DNA from: Heliocybe sulcata | Lineage: Eukaryota; Basidiomycota; Agaricomycetes; Gloeophyllales; Gloeophyllaceae | Assembly: GCA_004369045.1 (NCBI GenBank) | Contig: ML213510.1 | Coordinates: 942,736-1,006,735 of the forward strand | Length of the DNA stretch: 64,000 bases | Reading direction: 5' to 3' | Shown: positions 1 through 12,633 of the stretch, one piece after another | Layout: each line of letters starts with the position of its first letter | Numbering within the stretch: position 1 is the stretch's first letter | The notes under the pieces: generated by a model | Seen by the model: only the letters and a program-made list of their open reading frames with translations | The model's database searches: none | What the model was told of the DNA's origin: nothing | Position numbers and translations under genes: made by a program

Positions 1-3000
1 GTTCGATGTGCATTCTAGCTTGTCCAACTTCAGGAGTTTTCTTGGAACTCGGAATTTGGTGTGACCTCCGGAGCGCGGTAGAGTGGACCACGTCTTGTCT
101 TCAATGAGCTAACGAGCAGCTGGGCATTCATGGAAGGCCCAGGTACTGTCGCACAGAGCAAGAAGACATCATGAGTGTAAGTACGATAATCTGGGAGCAA
201 TTATGACTTACGCTACGTCGCCATAGGAAGCGTGCACTCCTGCAGAGGTCCACTGTCCAGTGAGTTTAACTCTCGATCTTTTATGGTCGAACTATAGGGA
301 AGGCAGCATCAAAACTATCCGTGATCTGTAACAAGTTAACCCCCGATACCCGAATGAGGTAGAAAGGGCTTACGATCGATTCCCCAAGTCCTGTTGTCGC
401 TGGGGGACCTGCCGATAATAGTATTGTTGTCAAACTAAGAAAGTGCAAGCATGGATGCACCTCTTGTAATCAAGAACGACCCACCAGCATGAGGCTTGGG
501 TCACATTGCGCCTACTTCCAAGGGCTGACAGGAGGAGAACTTCACAACTCTTATCCATCGCAATAATCGAACCGGAGCTGCAAGCCCAAAGACACAGTGT
601 GCGGATAAACCAGTGTGGCATTGGACCAGCGCTGAAGGACATGTGGATTTTATGAGACTATAGTCCTATCGGCAGGGTCTCCCGGACTCACCATCGTCTT
701 GAGCCCAGGGAGCATGAGTTGTATTGTGCCTCGCTTGGGTGGATGTGTCCGTCTGACGAAGAGGTGACGTTGCACAGGCTCAGGTAACGGCCACAATGTT
801 TATTCTTACTTGCCGCCGTACCTGTCTCAGCGGCAGTCGTACCCGTCTCTGTGCCTTGGTACTAAAATCCGCGCTGCTGTAACCACGGTGGCAGGCTGCC
901 GGACTACCTGTCCCGAGCTCTCCTCCCCGTGATCCTTCCCCCACCATTGAAGACCGAATCACATGAAGCGCTCTGCTCATCGCGGAACATCCTTCTCATG
1001 AACAAGACCTATTGCCGCTCCAGATGGGAGTTAGGCAACAACTCTTGCGGCACGAGCATCGGACCTGTACCTGGGAGCGAGGAGGCAAATCGATGACCAT
1101 GGCGATTCTCAGAGAGTCGCCCAAGATCGGATTGCGACAACTCTTGACGTGCTTGATAAAGTATGATGGGAGCCTAACCAGCTCAGAGCAATTCGCACCG
1201 CGTACGTCCTCGCGGACTTTGCGAGCAGCTGAGTATCTCAACTCCGACAAACGCAGTTGCAACTTTCTTCCTCGTGTATCCTCGTGCGGGACCTGTATAC
1301 CATTGATGGCTTAATTGTCGTCTGCTGATGCCGGAACGTGGGGTCTCTCAGCGTCGCCAGATTCCTCCGTTGTCGTGCTGTTCTGCCGAGCCATTCCAGG
1401 CTATCAGATAACGCACGAAGACGTCGGTTCTGCCACTAGCATGGGACGTACGATCATTCATTTATTATCGTGCCGCATACGCATCTCGCCACTAAGACCG
1501 GGAGGCATAGAGTGGTAACCTATCAGATTAGATGCATTGTCTTCCGCTCCTGCGAGCTTCGGAGCCGAGATATTCCTAATGGCGATGATTGTTCGTGTCA
1601 AAACGATGGTCCTGACCTGTGCCAGGGGAAAGGCTACAAAGAAATCAAGAGACTTGCTGATTACCAGTATTACACCGGGCCTTGCAGACTCATTATCGAA
1701 GGAGCGCGCCGGGCATCGTCTGGTACCACCGTCCGCCTCTCAGGGAAGACGCTGTAAGTGCAGCTCCATATGTAGACAGCGCACGCACGCTTGGACTCAG
1801 TCCCGCCATAGAGACCTCAGGAATGGTGGCGAGCGCCCAGGCACATGTACCACAGCCGTGGAGAATTAACCATCTTCACCTATATGAAGCTTATACTCGT
1901 GATTGTCCTCGGCATTCCCACTTGCAAGATAACGCCGTCGAACCTGAGATCGAACTCCGTACATCGGCATTGCGACAAATGGTTATTCGAACATCGGACA
2001 ACAGTGCTGGGGCAAGAGTTCCTATTTGGAATGCAGCGCATTGAATACCTAACTTGCGCGCACAGCGCATCAAGAATCTCACCTTCTTGATAGGACTACT
2101 GCACTGCCAGTGGGAGCGAGACGTTCTACAGAAAGCCGTGACACGGACAAACGTCTTCTTGGGTCTTGCGGGGACAGTACGTGATCCCGCATTCTCCCAC
2201 ACACCTCCTAATGACCCTTGAAGGTTATGTCGCGGCCTCTGACTCCAGGGCAAAGGTGGAAGGGCCTGTCATCCGTTGAACGGCGTTGTCTTTGTGCTCT
2301 AGATGGGCGAAGAATTCGGAATTCATGAGGGATAACTGCCCCTGATTTTCGCAGAATTGAAATAAGACTGGACCAACGCAGTCTCCACCATATCATGGCC
2401 GCAGCAACCACACGAGATCCGCACCGGGTTGTGGGACAGACGGGCTGATGTTGAAGTACCGTGTGAGTCCCGGAGGAGAGCAATTGCCTAGCGCGACAAC
2501 TCGGGGAAGGCGAGATGAAAATACCAGGATACCGCAAAATGAAACGCTAGGATGCGAAATGCCAAGGACATGAGCGCATTGATGAGAGCCAGGGACTTCG
2601 CCCAGTGAGAGATATGATTCCACTGTACGTGGCGCCGGGTTTCCTCTCCTCTGAGTGGAGCTGGGGCATTCTCTGAGACGGCGTCGTGCAAAGCTGGTTT
2701 ACTCTGAGCTCGGAGGGTTTGGTATGGCGTGCCTCATGCCTAGCACGGTTGCCGAGGATGCGAAGTCCTTCTGTGGGTATGAACGATCCAAATGCCGGTC
2801 ATCGCACTCTGCAATTTTGCGGTCCTGGGAGACGATACATTTGATACGACGAACGATGTCATTCGCGGACCTTTCAAAAGTGACCGGTGAGACTTCTTGT
2901 CAAAGGTCCTACATGAAAGGCACAGAAGGTCTAACAAAGAATGCGTACTGAGGTGAGAAGTGCGGAGGTGGCGTGACCAGGCCCTGCCTCAGGGAAAGCG

Positions 3001-3633
3001 CCTCGTAGCTTGAGAGCTATTCCTGTCACAATGAAGTGCAGACAGGCATAGTGAAGGCGGCAGGGAGATAGTTGAATGGGCTAAATGGGTTCAATAATGC
3101 TGTCGTTCTCGTTCGAGAATGAATTCAGGTGATATGGCATGAATGGAACGGGAGATACACGGAATGAGGGTGGTGGATTCCATTATTCTGCATCTTTACA
3201 TTGCTTTCCGCTGCAACGTTCGTTTGCCTAAGGAGACCAGATGTCCACGGTCCGCAGGGCAGCTATTGCATGATGACTTCCGTTTCAACGGTGGAGCGTC
3301 CCATCCGGTATTTTTGGTCTCTCGATGGTGGCGTACAACGAAGTGCTTGGCGTGTATACTCGATGGCCTTGAAACCGTATCCAGTCGGATCCAATAGCCC
3401 AGCAAGCACCCAGAGGCCCCCCTCACATTGCTTTGTGCAGTATGAACAGATAGAAGTTCACGACATCGACGAGGCAGGCGGTGGTGAAGAGTCGGTGCAG
3501 TAAGAAACGCGATCACCCCGCATTATTGGCCTGTTATTGGCTTACGTAAGTCCTATACAAGTTGGTTGTTCCATTCCTAGCCTGCATACAGCGACGGCGA
3601 CAGACAGCTCAGCTCTCGGCACTGCAAGCGACG
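1..3633. other. Gene-poor left flank
   Basis: Both strands carry only short open frames (the longest about 120 codons, near 1682-2044 and 1891-2253). None shows a recognisable domain, a signal peptide or a run of exons that can be joined through splice sites. Base composition resembles the genic parts, with no satellite or simple-sequence array visible. It may hold the decayed remains of a gene or repeat, or a lineage-specific untranslated region; nothing here can be named. Confidence 0.5.
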
Positions 3634-6425
3634 ATGACTATTAAGCACTTTGATAGTAAGTCTGGCCCTGCTTAGTCGAGGTTGCTTATCCTGGTGTAAA
3701 CACGCAAAGTCGTTGACCGCTCGAACCGTGAACGTCCGTCGCAGGCTACCTCAATGAGCGCAAGCATTTCCACAATTTCCCGCTCTCTGTGTTGTCGGAT
3801 TCGCGTCTCGGAATCGATGCCTCGAACTACCTGAAAGTCCTCATGGGAAACCCGCCGACGCGGGAGCCGCTGATTGCTGCCACTGGAGGCCTTCCGCTAG
3901 CGCTGACAACACGTGTAGAGGCGGACTTGCGCGTTCTGGAGAAGTACCGTATCAAACCTGTCTTTGTGTTCCCTGGTCTCCTGCCGAACAGACGGGGAAG
4001 GTACCACCAGCTGCATGCCGAGCAGAATGTCGCGTGTCGGGAGCGGCAGGAGGCTTGGGCAAAATACGAGGCTGGCCAGGAAGACGGCGCCACCAAGTTG
4101 TTTGAGGCTAGAACCCCGCTGCACCAATGGGATATATGGAGGATGATTTTGAGGATATTCAAGCACCGAAATGTGGAGTTCATGGTCGCGCCCTATGTAT
4201 CCTGGGCCCAGGTACGCGTGCCCGATGTATCCTGACCTCCGTTCTGAGTTTCAACACTCCCGTAGCTGATCTACCTACAACGCCACGGCAAATCGTACAT
4301 CCACGCGATTTATGGACCTACCGATACACTGCTGTATCCGGGTGTGGACAAACTCATTACCTCCCTCGACCTCACCTCTTCCAACCCCTCGTTCACTTAC
4401 GTTTCGAAACGGAACATCTTGACAGACCTGGGCCTCACGGAGGATCAGTTCCTGGACGTCGGTCTTCTTGTTGGTTGCGAGTACTCTGCCCCCTTCCCTC
4501 CCACGATCCACGAACAGGCCTTGAAGGCAACCGTCGACATGCTGAAGTATTACAAGTCAGGTCACGCTTGCGTCTCTGCATTCGCGGAACAACCTAATGT
4601 AAAGTCATCGCAGTATCAAGACAACTTTGCTCGCACTCGGTCGATGATCAAGTACTCGCTGATCCTCTCGTCCGAAGGAACTGTTATGCCTCTGCCTTTG
4701 GCAATTAGCACCCCCACGCCCCAAAATCATGGAAATCATCACCCACATCACCCGACTGCCGCCGACATCCCATCTGACCTCCACGAGATATTCACCCACA
4801 GACTCCCTGACGAGATCTATTTCTACTTATCTCGTGGGCTCATGGGACCGCAGGCTCTTGTCTGGCTCACGACGGGCCAGATCATCGAGACGCCGCCGCT
4901 TGACACGGGTGAGACGACCGAGTACAAGCGTTTCGTTAAGGAGGTTATTACGGACGGCCAGACCGGGCCTCGAGCGACTTCGCTGGCGCTGATAAGCAGC
5001 GTCGCCCACAACTTCTGGTCCAATCGGCGCGTCACGCCAAACTTTTGGTTTGAACCCAACGTTCCCCAGAACCAACAAAAATATATCCAGCACAACTCGC
5101 AGCAGACTGCGCAGCTGGCGGAGAGAGTTGCGGGATGGAACGTCCCTTACTTGATTGTGGAGGAAGAGCTACGGAGGCAGAACGTGAGTCTGGCCTCCTG
5201 ACAGGAATGCTGCTCTTGGCACTGATATATCGTAAAGTCTTCCACGATTGACTTTGCGCTATGTTTGGGCGCGACAGCCTCTGAGAAACTGGCGACCCGG
5301 ACTCGAGTAAAGAGCGGCACCAATACAGGGCCACTGGACAAGAAAGATGAGATTGTGGCAAATGTCATCTGGCGTTTCCTGGAGTTGCGAGGGTGCGTTC
5401 TGTTTCTCACTCTAGTGCGGCTTGATTGTCTGATTATGATAATCACCTGTTCGTTCGGGACTGAACAGGTTCCTGTTGAATACCCATGCGCACTCGCCTT
5501 TGGCTCGGGCGATGTACACAGCTCTCAGGCCGGCGCGTGTCAACGACAAATTCCAGGATCCCCTCTATCTGTTCCTGGAACTGGTCCGCGCGGGAGTTAT
5601 GCATGGCAACCTCTGGTCTGGCCGGGCGTTCAGTGGAGGTCCTAGTTTCGGCACCGGTGGGTGGCTTTTCTCACGTTTCCAATGGCGATGATGTCGCTCA
5701 TCGCGTGGTAATCCGTGAACCTACAGACGATGAGAAATCATGCATGCTCTTGGTTATGCGGGTGCTCAGCATCGTTCCGTTGAACTTTAAGGTGAGATAG
5801 CTCTATTCAAGCTGTGCGCGGCATCAGGGGCGTGATATCGAACTGACCATCTGTTTGGAGCAGTCCCAGCCATGGTCGGCTCCGCTGTCACGAGAACTGT
5901 TGGTCTTCAACTCGTTTGTTCGTTCCCTCACACGGGCTCTCCGGACCTTGCTGGAAGTTACATCGCTGAACATGCTTCTCCGCCATGATGCCCGGCGCGC
6001 CAGAGATGACCTTTTGGACATTACTCTGTCACTTCCTTTCCAGTCGGAGGTAAACACCGGATTCGGCATCCTCGCCAAGGTATACTTGGACGCGCTCACG
6101 CACATAAACAACCGCACGCGGGTGCGGGATCCCAATGCGGAAGGTGTGAGAGAGGCTAAGCTGATGGCTCTGGAAATCTGTGAGGAAACATTCCCGGGCG
6201 TCAAGGATCCAAAAGGCGAGGTCGAGCGGGGCTTCCGGTTCTGGGACGTGGTAAGGACAGCCTGTTCATCCTGATTTCAACTGAGTTGCGGCTAATAATA
6301 CGCAATTATTCCCTTTGTAGACGCTGACTGCCATGAGGCAGCTTCATTCTGAGGCGGCTGTTATCCGTGACCTGATCGACCAGTTTGAAGCGGCGGAAGC
6401 TTGGTTGGCACCGATGAGGCCGTAG
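3634..6425 (+). CDS. MKT1: MKT1-like post-transcriptional regulator (XPG-fold protein)
   Basis: This is a complete multi-exon gene. The first exon is tiny (3634-3655), and a GTAAG donor joins it at 3745 to give an N-terminus starting MTIKHFDSYL. The XPG-N-like block follows with SRLGIDASNYL, and an XPG-I-like block after the 4212-4265 intron contains IHAIYGPTDTLLYPGVD and FLDVGLLVGCEYS. The second half (about residues 350-770) matches the Mkt1 central and C-terminal regions in style, including LARAMYTALRPARV. The last exon ends in LAPMRP before TAG at 6423. In yeast Mkt1 works with Pbp1 on translation and stability of mRNAs such as HO, and the nuclease fold is thought to be catalytically inactive. 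The estimated length of 750-800 aa fits the family. Seven or so introns of 50-90 nt are needed. The family call is firm; the exact role in a basidiomycete is inferred. Confidence 0.88.
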
Positions 6426-6808
6426 AAGCAGAGAGGAGCTCCATTCAGGTCTGAACCGAAAAGAGCGGTGTTGCGGAGCGTGTTGTTTGAAAATTCCGAG
6501 GGATGTCAGTTTCGCTCTTGCATATGTTCGCAGCGCGTGGGGCGTGGCGGCGGCAGGCGAAGGTTGGGCGGGGGGCGTATGTATGTATTGGGCTTGGTAT
6601 AGGTTGGTGTCGCGTATTTTAGGCGAGTAGTGAAAACGATGAGAACACGAGCGGGACAGAGCTGGGAACGGCTGGATGGACGCTTGCCGCGTTTGGGCGA
6701 GGCCGAATCAGCTGAAAAGCGACCGCCAAATCTCCGATGCGATGAGAGATTTGATCTGGCCACGCTCAGATTCCTGTCGCTGCGGATCTGTGCTACTGCT
6801 ACCACTCC

Positions 6809-6816
6809 TATATAAG
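6809..6816 (+). promoter_or_regulatory. TATA box upstream of zinc-finger gene
   Basis: TATATAAG lies 49 nt before the ATG chosen at 6865. A clear TATA box this close implies transcription starts around 6840, which argues against the in-frame upstream ATG at 6676 and for 6865 (or the next in-frame ATG at 6895). Confidence 0.55.
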
Positions 6817-6864
6817 AATGCATCTGTCCCTCTTAAATTCCAACTCCTCGATACCCTGCCAGTC

Positions 6865-7572
6865 ATGCTGTCCTCGTCCTACCTCGACCCTATCATGATC
6901 CCCAGCGACAACAAAGACCACGACGGCCATGTCTACCTGCGCCGCCAGTACACCGTCGAAATCATCCAGCTCGAGGAGGTCGCACCCCCTTCGCCACAAC
7001 CGAGTTCATCGTCTTCGCCTTCCTCTTCATCCTCATACTACTACGACGAGTCCGACGAAGAGGAGGAGTCGGCCTGCACCTCCTACTGCTCCTCTGACTT
7101 CCCCATGGAAGAGGACAGCCCCGAGACAAAGGAGGCAGCCGCGAGCGGGTACGCAGACGACACCATCTCGACACGGATGAGCCGCATACATGCGTGGCGA
7201 GAAAGCTTTACGAAAGAGGCTCCCGGTACGTCAGCGCCTGCTATTCGGCCCTGGAACAGGAAAATTGAGCCCCGTCTCCCAGGCATGGCGTGTATGGCAC
7301 CGTCCCAGCCCGTTTCATGGCGAGAGGATCCGGACACGCGCGGCGAAGCGACGGTCAGTCCAAATACAGTGCGCGCATCTCCCCGAGACGGCTGCTCACA
7401 CCCGGCCCTGCAGACGCGCCCCGTCAGCGGCGGCCAGCAGACGACGTTCAGCCTGCACGCGTGTCCGGCGTGCGACGCGGCCTTTGAGACGTCGCAGAGC
7501 CTGCGCCGACACGGCCGTGGGCCCCGCGCCGACGAGGCCTGCCGCGTCGCGGTGGAATACGATTTCGAGTGA
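6865..7572 (+). CDS. Small acidic protein with C-terminal C2HC zinc finger
   Basis: The open frame has a Ser/Pro-rich, then Asp/Glu-rich middle (SDEEEESACTSYC), a conserved-looking segment SRIHAWRESFTKEAPG, and a C-terminal zinc finger of the form CPACDAAFETSQSLRRHG followed by a Cys about nine residues later in DEACRVAVEYDFE. The Cys-Cys-His-Cys spacing suggests a C2H2-type fold with the last His replaced by Cys. A 57-nt segment (7226-7282) has a GTACGT donor and CCCAG acceptor, is a multiple of three and has no stop, so the protein exists with or without it (235 or 216 aa). The start is supported by the TATA box just upstream. A nuclear regulatory role is plausible, but the function is not known. 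No specific family name is claimed. Confidence 0.62.
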   Translation: MLSSSYLDPIMIPSDNKDHDGHVYLRRQYTVEIIQLEEVAPPSPQPSSSSSPSSSSSYYYDESDEEEESACTSYCSSDFPMEEDSPETKEAAASGYADDTISTRMSRIHAWRESFTKEAPGTSAPAIRPWNRKIEPRLPGMACMAPSQPVSWREDPDTRGEATVSPNTVRASPRDGCSHPALQTRPVSGGQQTTFSLHACPACDAAFETSQSLRRHGRGPRADEACRVAVEYDFE

Positions 7573-8662
7573 TCCGCTTGCCCTCCACACGCACGACCCG
7601 CACGAGCACCCATCCATTGCATTAACTTTATCCTATCGATATTCTACACCGCATACTTCACGCTGCACGTTCGTACCGTACATAAGCCCCTTCTATAACT
7701 GTCATATTATGTATTAATTATCTTAACGTTCTTCTACTGCCCCCACGCCTCTGTTCATACATGTACAGTAGCTGCACATACTCCATTGGCATAACACGCT
7801 TGTACATTGGCTCGTCTGCTGAGAAGCGTCCGAAGCACGCTGCGTCCTCTGCCTTGTGCCCACACCATCGCGGTCACCGGGCAGAGTCAAGACATCATCG
7901 CAGCAAGTGATGTCTCGGCGCGTTCGCACCAACGTTAACGGAGAAGGACCGCGCTAAACCATATTCACACCACCGTCTGACCCTCCGTCGCAGCAAGGGC
8001 GCCGCTCCGTGAGAGCCTGTCCCCACAAAGTCGGCCTCAATATTGGCGGACATGCTCCGGATGCACCACCTCCGAGTAGCTACAAAGCGGATCGACCTTT
8101 TCGAAGCCGACGCGAGGCATGCGCTCGAGGCAGGCAGCATCAAAGCAGGTTAGGCTAGGAAACAGGTGGGAGACGGTATACCATACACGTCCGCCCACTC
8201 CCATGCCCGCGACGTGGCGGCCGTTTCAGCCTGCACGACGCTGGCGACCGTGGCGTTATCTGATAATCAAACAAATGGATACCCATTGCCAGCTCTCTCG
8301 CTCTCAGGCTAACGAAGCCCCGGAACATTCTTTCCGTATTGTTCGCAAAGGTCAGGCGCGACCCTGCAACACGATCGGGCGCAATAGCGTCAACTTTCGC
8401 TGGTAGGACGCCTACAGCGCTCGGCAGGGGCTACTCAGCCGCCTTCCTCGCCCACGGTCAGGTGCGAATCGGATATCGTCATGGAAGAGTACACCGGCGC
8501 AACGTTGCGAGAGAAGACAATCCACGAAGATCAAGGACATCAGCTAATCATAGGCGCGCGGACAGAAATACCCGACCAAAGACCTCCATTTAGCTATGCA
8601 TACCTGCGACTCCTCGTACACGCTGCAGCGTGAGTGCGCACGTCATGATCGCCGCCCTGGCT
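7573..8662. other. Intergenic, no gene seen
   Basis: This stretch lies between two convergent genes, the zinc-finger gene (plus) and the GH76 gene (minus). Short frames only, none with a domain or spliceable partner. It presumably holds both 3' untranslated regions. Confidence 0.5.
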
Positions 8663-10856
8663 TCAGTTGTTCGCATCGATGGCAGCGGTCAGAGGGTCCA
8701 GCGCCGCGAGCTGGCCCCATGAGGTGAAGGACTGCGAAGGCCCTGCCCAGCTAGACGAGTACGTATTGCCGTTCGCCGCAAGCTCGAGAAGCGCGTTGTA
8801 CTATAATTGCAACGAAAACAAACAACAAAGAAGTCGTTAGCGAAAATAAGACAGCAGAAATACGACTAGCACGGACTTGGACATCGATATAGCTCTTGAC
8901 GAGGGTGCGGAGATCGGTGTTCGATTCGCTTCTGGTGTAAACTTCGTGGAGGCCACGGACGAGGACAGCTGCAGTATCGGCCCGATTCCGATACGCGAAG
9001 GACGAGTGGAGCCCCGATATGCAGGGAGGTCGGTAGATGATCAAGGCGTGCAGGGAGATGATCACGATTATGATCAAAGAGATGCACGTTAATTATGGGA
9101 CTACTTCGGAGTGGAGATGCGAAGGAAAGAAGAAAGGACAAGACGCACCCTTGAACCCGACACTGCCATTGTCAGAGTCTGTGCTCACCCCCTCGGTGAT
9201 GACCCCATTGCTGCCCTGCCACGCGGTAGTGTGCGCCGCAGCTGCGACCACATCCACCATGCTGTGAAAAAACCACGTCTCATGAGTCCGTTTCACACAA
9301 CATGCCACACCAAATCTCACAGCGTCCTCCACGTATCATCACCAGTGACATCAGCGAGAACACTCAGGCCCTCTACATACTTGCCGCTATTATAGGTGAA
9401 CAGCCAGTTGCTCGGCGACGTCCTGCAAAGGGCCATCGTGAGCAAACTCCCGTCCCGCGCACCAATTTCGGCGCAACTCACGAGCAGTCGTGGGCGTTGA
9501 CCGTGTCGAGCACGATATCGTCCGCGTTCAGATTGTGCGCGCGGATCCAGGTCGCCGCGGCCGTGGCGGCGTCCCTGTAGTTTGTGTTGCCCGTGGCTTC
9601 CGCCAGATAGGCGCCCAGCCTATTATCGGGGTGATCTTCATGAACTGCAGCGAGCCCAGTGTGCAGGAGGGCACGTACGTCATGAACAATCTAGAGATAT
9701 TACGCCGACGTCAGTCCATTGCGTATGCCGGTTTAATGAAGAGCGCAGATCCTTACCCGGTAGTGATCGAGTTGATGCCCTGGTCATCGCTTGTCGGACG
9801 CTACGAGCGACGAGGACGGAGACGGTTACAATCCGCCTCGACCTTGGGACATAAAATCTATTCCGGTAACTCACCCAGAATACGCCGCCGGCCATAGTAG
9901 CTGCATAAAGAACAAGACATGAGAACGCCGTCCGTATTCTTGCCACACAGCCCGCCCGGGCGCCCGATATTAATCTACGGACCTCCGTTGCACGTCCCTT
10001 CGATGGAGAAGCCCTTCACGGGTGTACTGCCACCCGAAGCCTGCGCCGCGGTGACCTGGCTATTTTCGCGCCCGATGCTCATCTCAGATGGGAAGGGCGA
10101 AGGAGAGGGTGGGGAGATGCGTACTATCCCGAGACGTGGTTCCACGTATCAATAGCGTGCTGCAGGAGGTTGCTGTCCCCATACGCTCTGTAGCCGTAAT
10201 ACGCGGCGGTCGCCCACCATCTGGACGACGTGAAAAATTCAGGTGTCAGACCGTTCGCATGGGTTTCGTAGGGACAACGTACAAGGCATCGTCGTTGTAC
10301 TTCCAGGCGGAATTTCACTGAGATATTACTGACGGCGTTCTCATGCACGTAAACACACACCCTAACCCACGGTCAGTATATGCGACTTCCTTGATAAATG
10401 AGGGGCCTCGACATACTGGTATTGGTCATAGTTCGCGAACTCGCTCCAGCCTGTATTCAGGCCATTCACAACGGCCGCCTGATTGGTGGTGGTCTGCGTA
10501 AAATGGTCCTGGTTCGCCATCACTGACCAGACGTTCCCGGACTGCCACCAGCCGAGACCTGTCATGTATGCACGGGTGAGAAACGAATAAGAGCGGTACA
10601 CTAGGATGGTGAGCGGCTAACCGTTGAACTGAGCGGTAGCCGAGTTAAGCTGGCCTGTCATCTCGTTGATAGCATTTTGCGCGATTGACACTCGATCCGA
10701 GTAGGAGCGACTATTTGTGGGCTCCTGGAGAGCGTCGTATGAGAAGGGAATGCTGGTCAAGATGAGTGCACGTACTCTCCAGCCCGATGGGACACTGAGG
10801 TCCTGCGCCAATGCCAAACCACAAAGACCTAGGAAAAGGATAGAACGGCGCTGCAT
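8663..10856 (-). CDS. Secreted glycoside hydrolase family 76-like protein
   Basis: Read on the minus strand, the gene begins MQRRSILFLGLCGLALAQ, a signal peptide with a cleavage site after ALA. The mature part joins over about ten introns into the basidiomycete GH76 pattern: NGLGWWQSGNVWSVMANQD, ANYDQY, NDDALWWATAAYYGYRAYGD, NHVSGYIGRENSQ, GTCNGATMAGGVFW, SDDQGINSITTG, AYLAEATGNTNYRDAAT, LNADDIVLDTVNAHDCS, FKAVLVRGLHEVYTR and a C-terminal YNALLELAANGN. The paired acidic residues in NDDALWW and SDDQG are candidates for catalysis, since GH76 mannanases use an Asp-Asp pair. Apparent stops in a straight translation all fall inside introns, one of which is 180 nt long (8969-9148). GH76 enzymes act on alpha-1,6-mannan, and fungal relatives (Dfg5/Dcw1) work at the cell wall. 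Whether this one hydrolyses or transfers is open. The gene looks intact. Confidence 0.85.
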
Positions 10857-11511
10857 AGTGCTTAGAACGACGATCAGCTAGAGAAGGAGACGGCTGCAGG
10901 TCAAAGATCTGCTTGTTTATATGGATTCGACGGGCATCCTTGCGCTGAATGATGGCGGCGTCGGCTGCGATCATGTATGGTTAATTGACAACAGCCGCAC
11001 TGATGGGGCAGAAGACGATTGAACGTGCGACACGAGGGTCACACCAGGATGCAGATGAATTGCGAGGTACCGCAGAGGCCGTGAGCTTGATGAGCACTAC
11101 ACCCACCGCGGCCCCATCGTCAGATGGCGGAAGTATCACGAGGGCTATATCCCGAGACCACTGAGAAACCGCGAGACCACGACCCAGCAACGCACAACAG
11201 CGACACATGTGGGCCCAAGGGCATAATTCCGAGTTCGACCATACGATGCCTTTGCCCTGAGAAGCTTTGCAACGTAACCTCTCGACCTTCCGGGTTCCTG
11301 ATACATGGTAGGCGCACGAGTCCGTCCTTGTAAGCAACAAACATAGTATTCCAGCCAGGACCAGTCGAAAGACGCATACATTCATTCGAATCAAGATCAA
11401 GATGAGGTATGACTGTGACGGTATACATTCGCGTGACAAGTCACTTCCTCCGGCCTGCGCTCATCATCTCGCATACGATCTTATACTTGACTAAGGATCA
11501 GCGAAAAATAG
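10857..11511. other. Divergent intergenic region
   Basis: This is the shared upstream region of the GH76 gene (minus) and thymidylate kinase (plus). Minus-strand frames of 78-152 codons overlap each other here (for example 11120-11428), but none resembles a known protein and none joins well to another exon. I treat the region as promoter and leader sequence. Confidence 0.45.
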
Positions 11512-12352
11512 ATGGATCAGACCGGCCAAAGCTCAAACAGAGGCGCATTCATCGTCGTCGAAGGACTCGACCGCTCAGGCAAGAGCTCGCAGGCCGCCCG
11601 CCTCCTCGAGCGCCTGCAAACCGCAAACATACCCGCCAAACTCATGAAGTTCCCTGGTCAGTCGGCCTGCAGGCTCTCCGAAGAACACTAGAGCAAGGAG
11701 TAACGGCATGTCGCACTAGACCGCACGACTGCAATTGGCAAGACGATCGACTCGTACCTGCGCTCCGAGTCCGACCTCGACGACCGCGCCATCCACCTCC
11801 TCTTTTCCGCCAACCGCTGGGAGCTGGCGTACGTCGCTACCATCTCTCTCTCTCTCGCCCTCATGCAACTCCGCGCTTGTCCAATCCTACCTGAGACCTG
11901 AGCTAGTCTGACCGCCCTCCAGGACTTCCATCTCCTCCGCCCTCCACTCCGGGACGACCCTCCTCTGTGACCGGTACGCCTTCTCCGGCATTGCCTTCTC
12001 CGCCGCCAAAGGCCTCCCTTACGACTGGTGCCGCGCCCCCGACATCTCCCTACCCGCGCCCGACCTTACCCTCTTCCTGGACGTCGCGCCCGAGGTCGCC
12101 CGCGAGCGAGGTGGCTATGGCGAGGAGCGCTACGAGAAGGAGGAGATGCAGCGTCAGGTACGCGTGATGTTCCAGAGGCTCGGGGAGGAGACGAGTGGGA
12201 GTGGCGGTGGACGGCAAAGGTGGGTTACGATCGACGCAGGCCAGAGCATACAAGCTGTCGAGGAGGATATATGGAGAGCTGTAGAGCCGCTCGTGCATGG
12301 GGTTGACAACCCCTTAGAGAGATTATGGGAGACGACCGCTGCTCCTTCGTGA
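11512..12352 (+). CDS. CDC8: Thymidylate kinase (dTMP kinase)
   Basis: The protein phosphorylates dTMP to dTDP in dTTP synthesis. Exon 1 contains the P-loop [20 protein letters not shown] (residues about 16-35). An intron splits KFPD from [13 protein letters not shown], and a second follows NRWELA. The dNMP-binding motif [19 protein letters not shown] sits near residue 100, followed by [20 protein letters not shown]. The lid region [16 protein letters not shown] is also present. With both introns removed the product is about 226 aa, normal for eukaryotic TMPK. The ATG at 11512 begins the only frame reaching the P-loop with a sensible short leader. It is convergent with UBC6, 281 nt away. The identification is secure. 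Confidence 0.95.
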
Positions 12353-12633
12353 ATACTGAACAGGTCGACTCATTCGAATACGATCTAGCATACACATCTG
12401 TGGTATCCGAAAGTCCTTCTAACCAGAAAGAGTGTTGTATACTGGAAGAGGCAAAACGTATGAGCAACAACGCAGACATCAAACGAGTTATTAAAATCAT
12501 CGCAAACAATACCCGTCAGACACAACCATACAAACTATCCCACCAAACAAACCAGAAAAGCCGTGCACAACCGTTCGACCCTCTCTCAGAGGTGCATGTA
12601 CCCATAGCACGCCATCAAGGGGCCTCTCCCGGG

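Noticed and set aside
1-3633. Possible old mobile element
   Set aside because: No terminal repeats, transposase, reverse transcriptase or integrase motif was seen on either strand.
9990-10060. Apparent stop codon in the GH76 gene, suggesting a broken gene
   Set aside because: The stop lies inside a GT-AG intron whose removal gives the expected CNGATMAGGVFW sequence.
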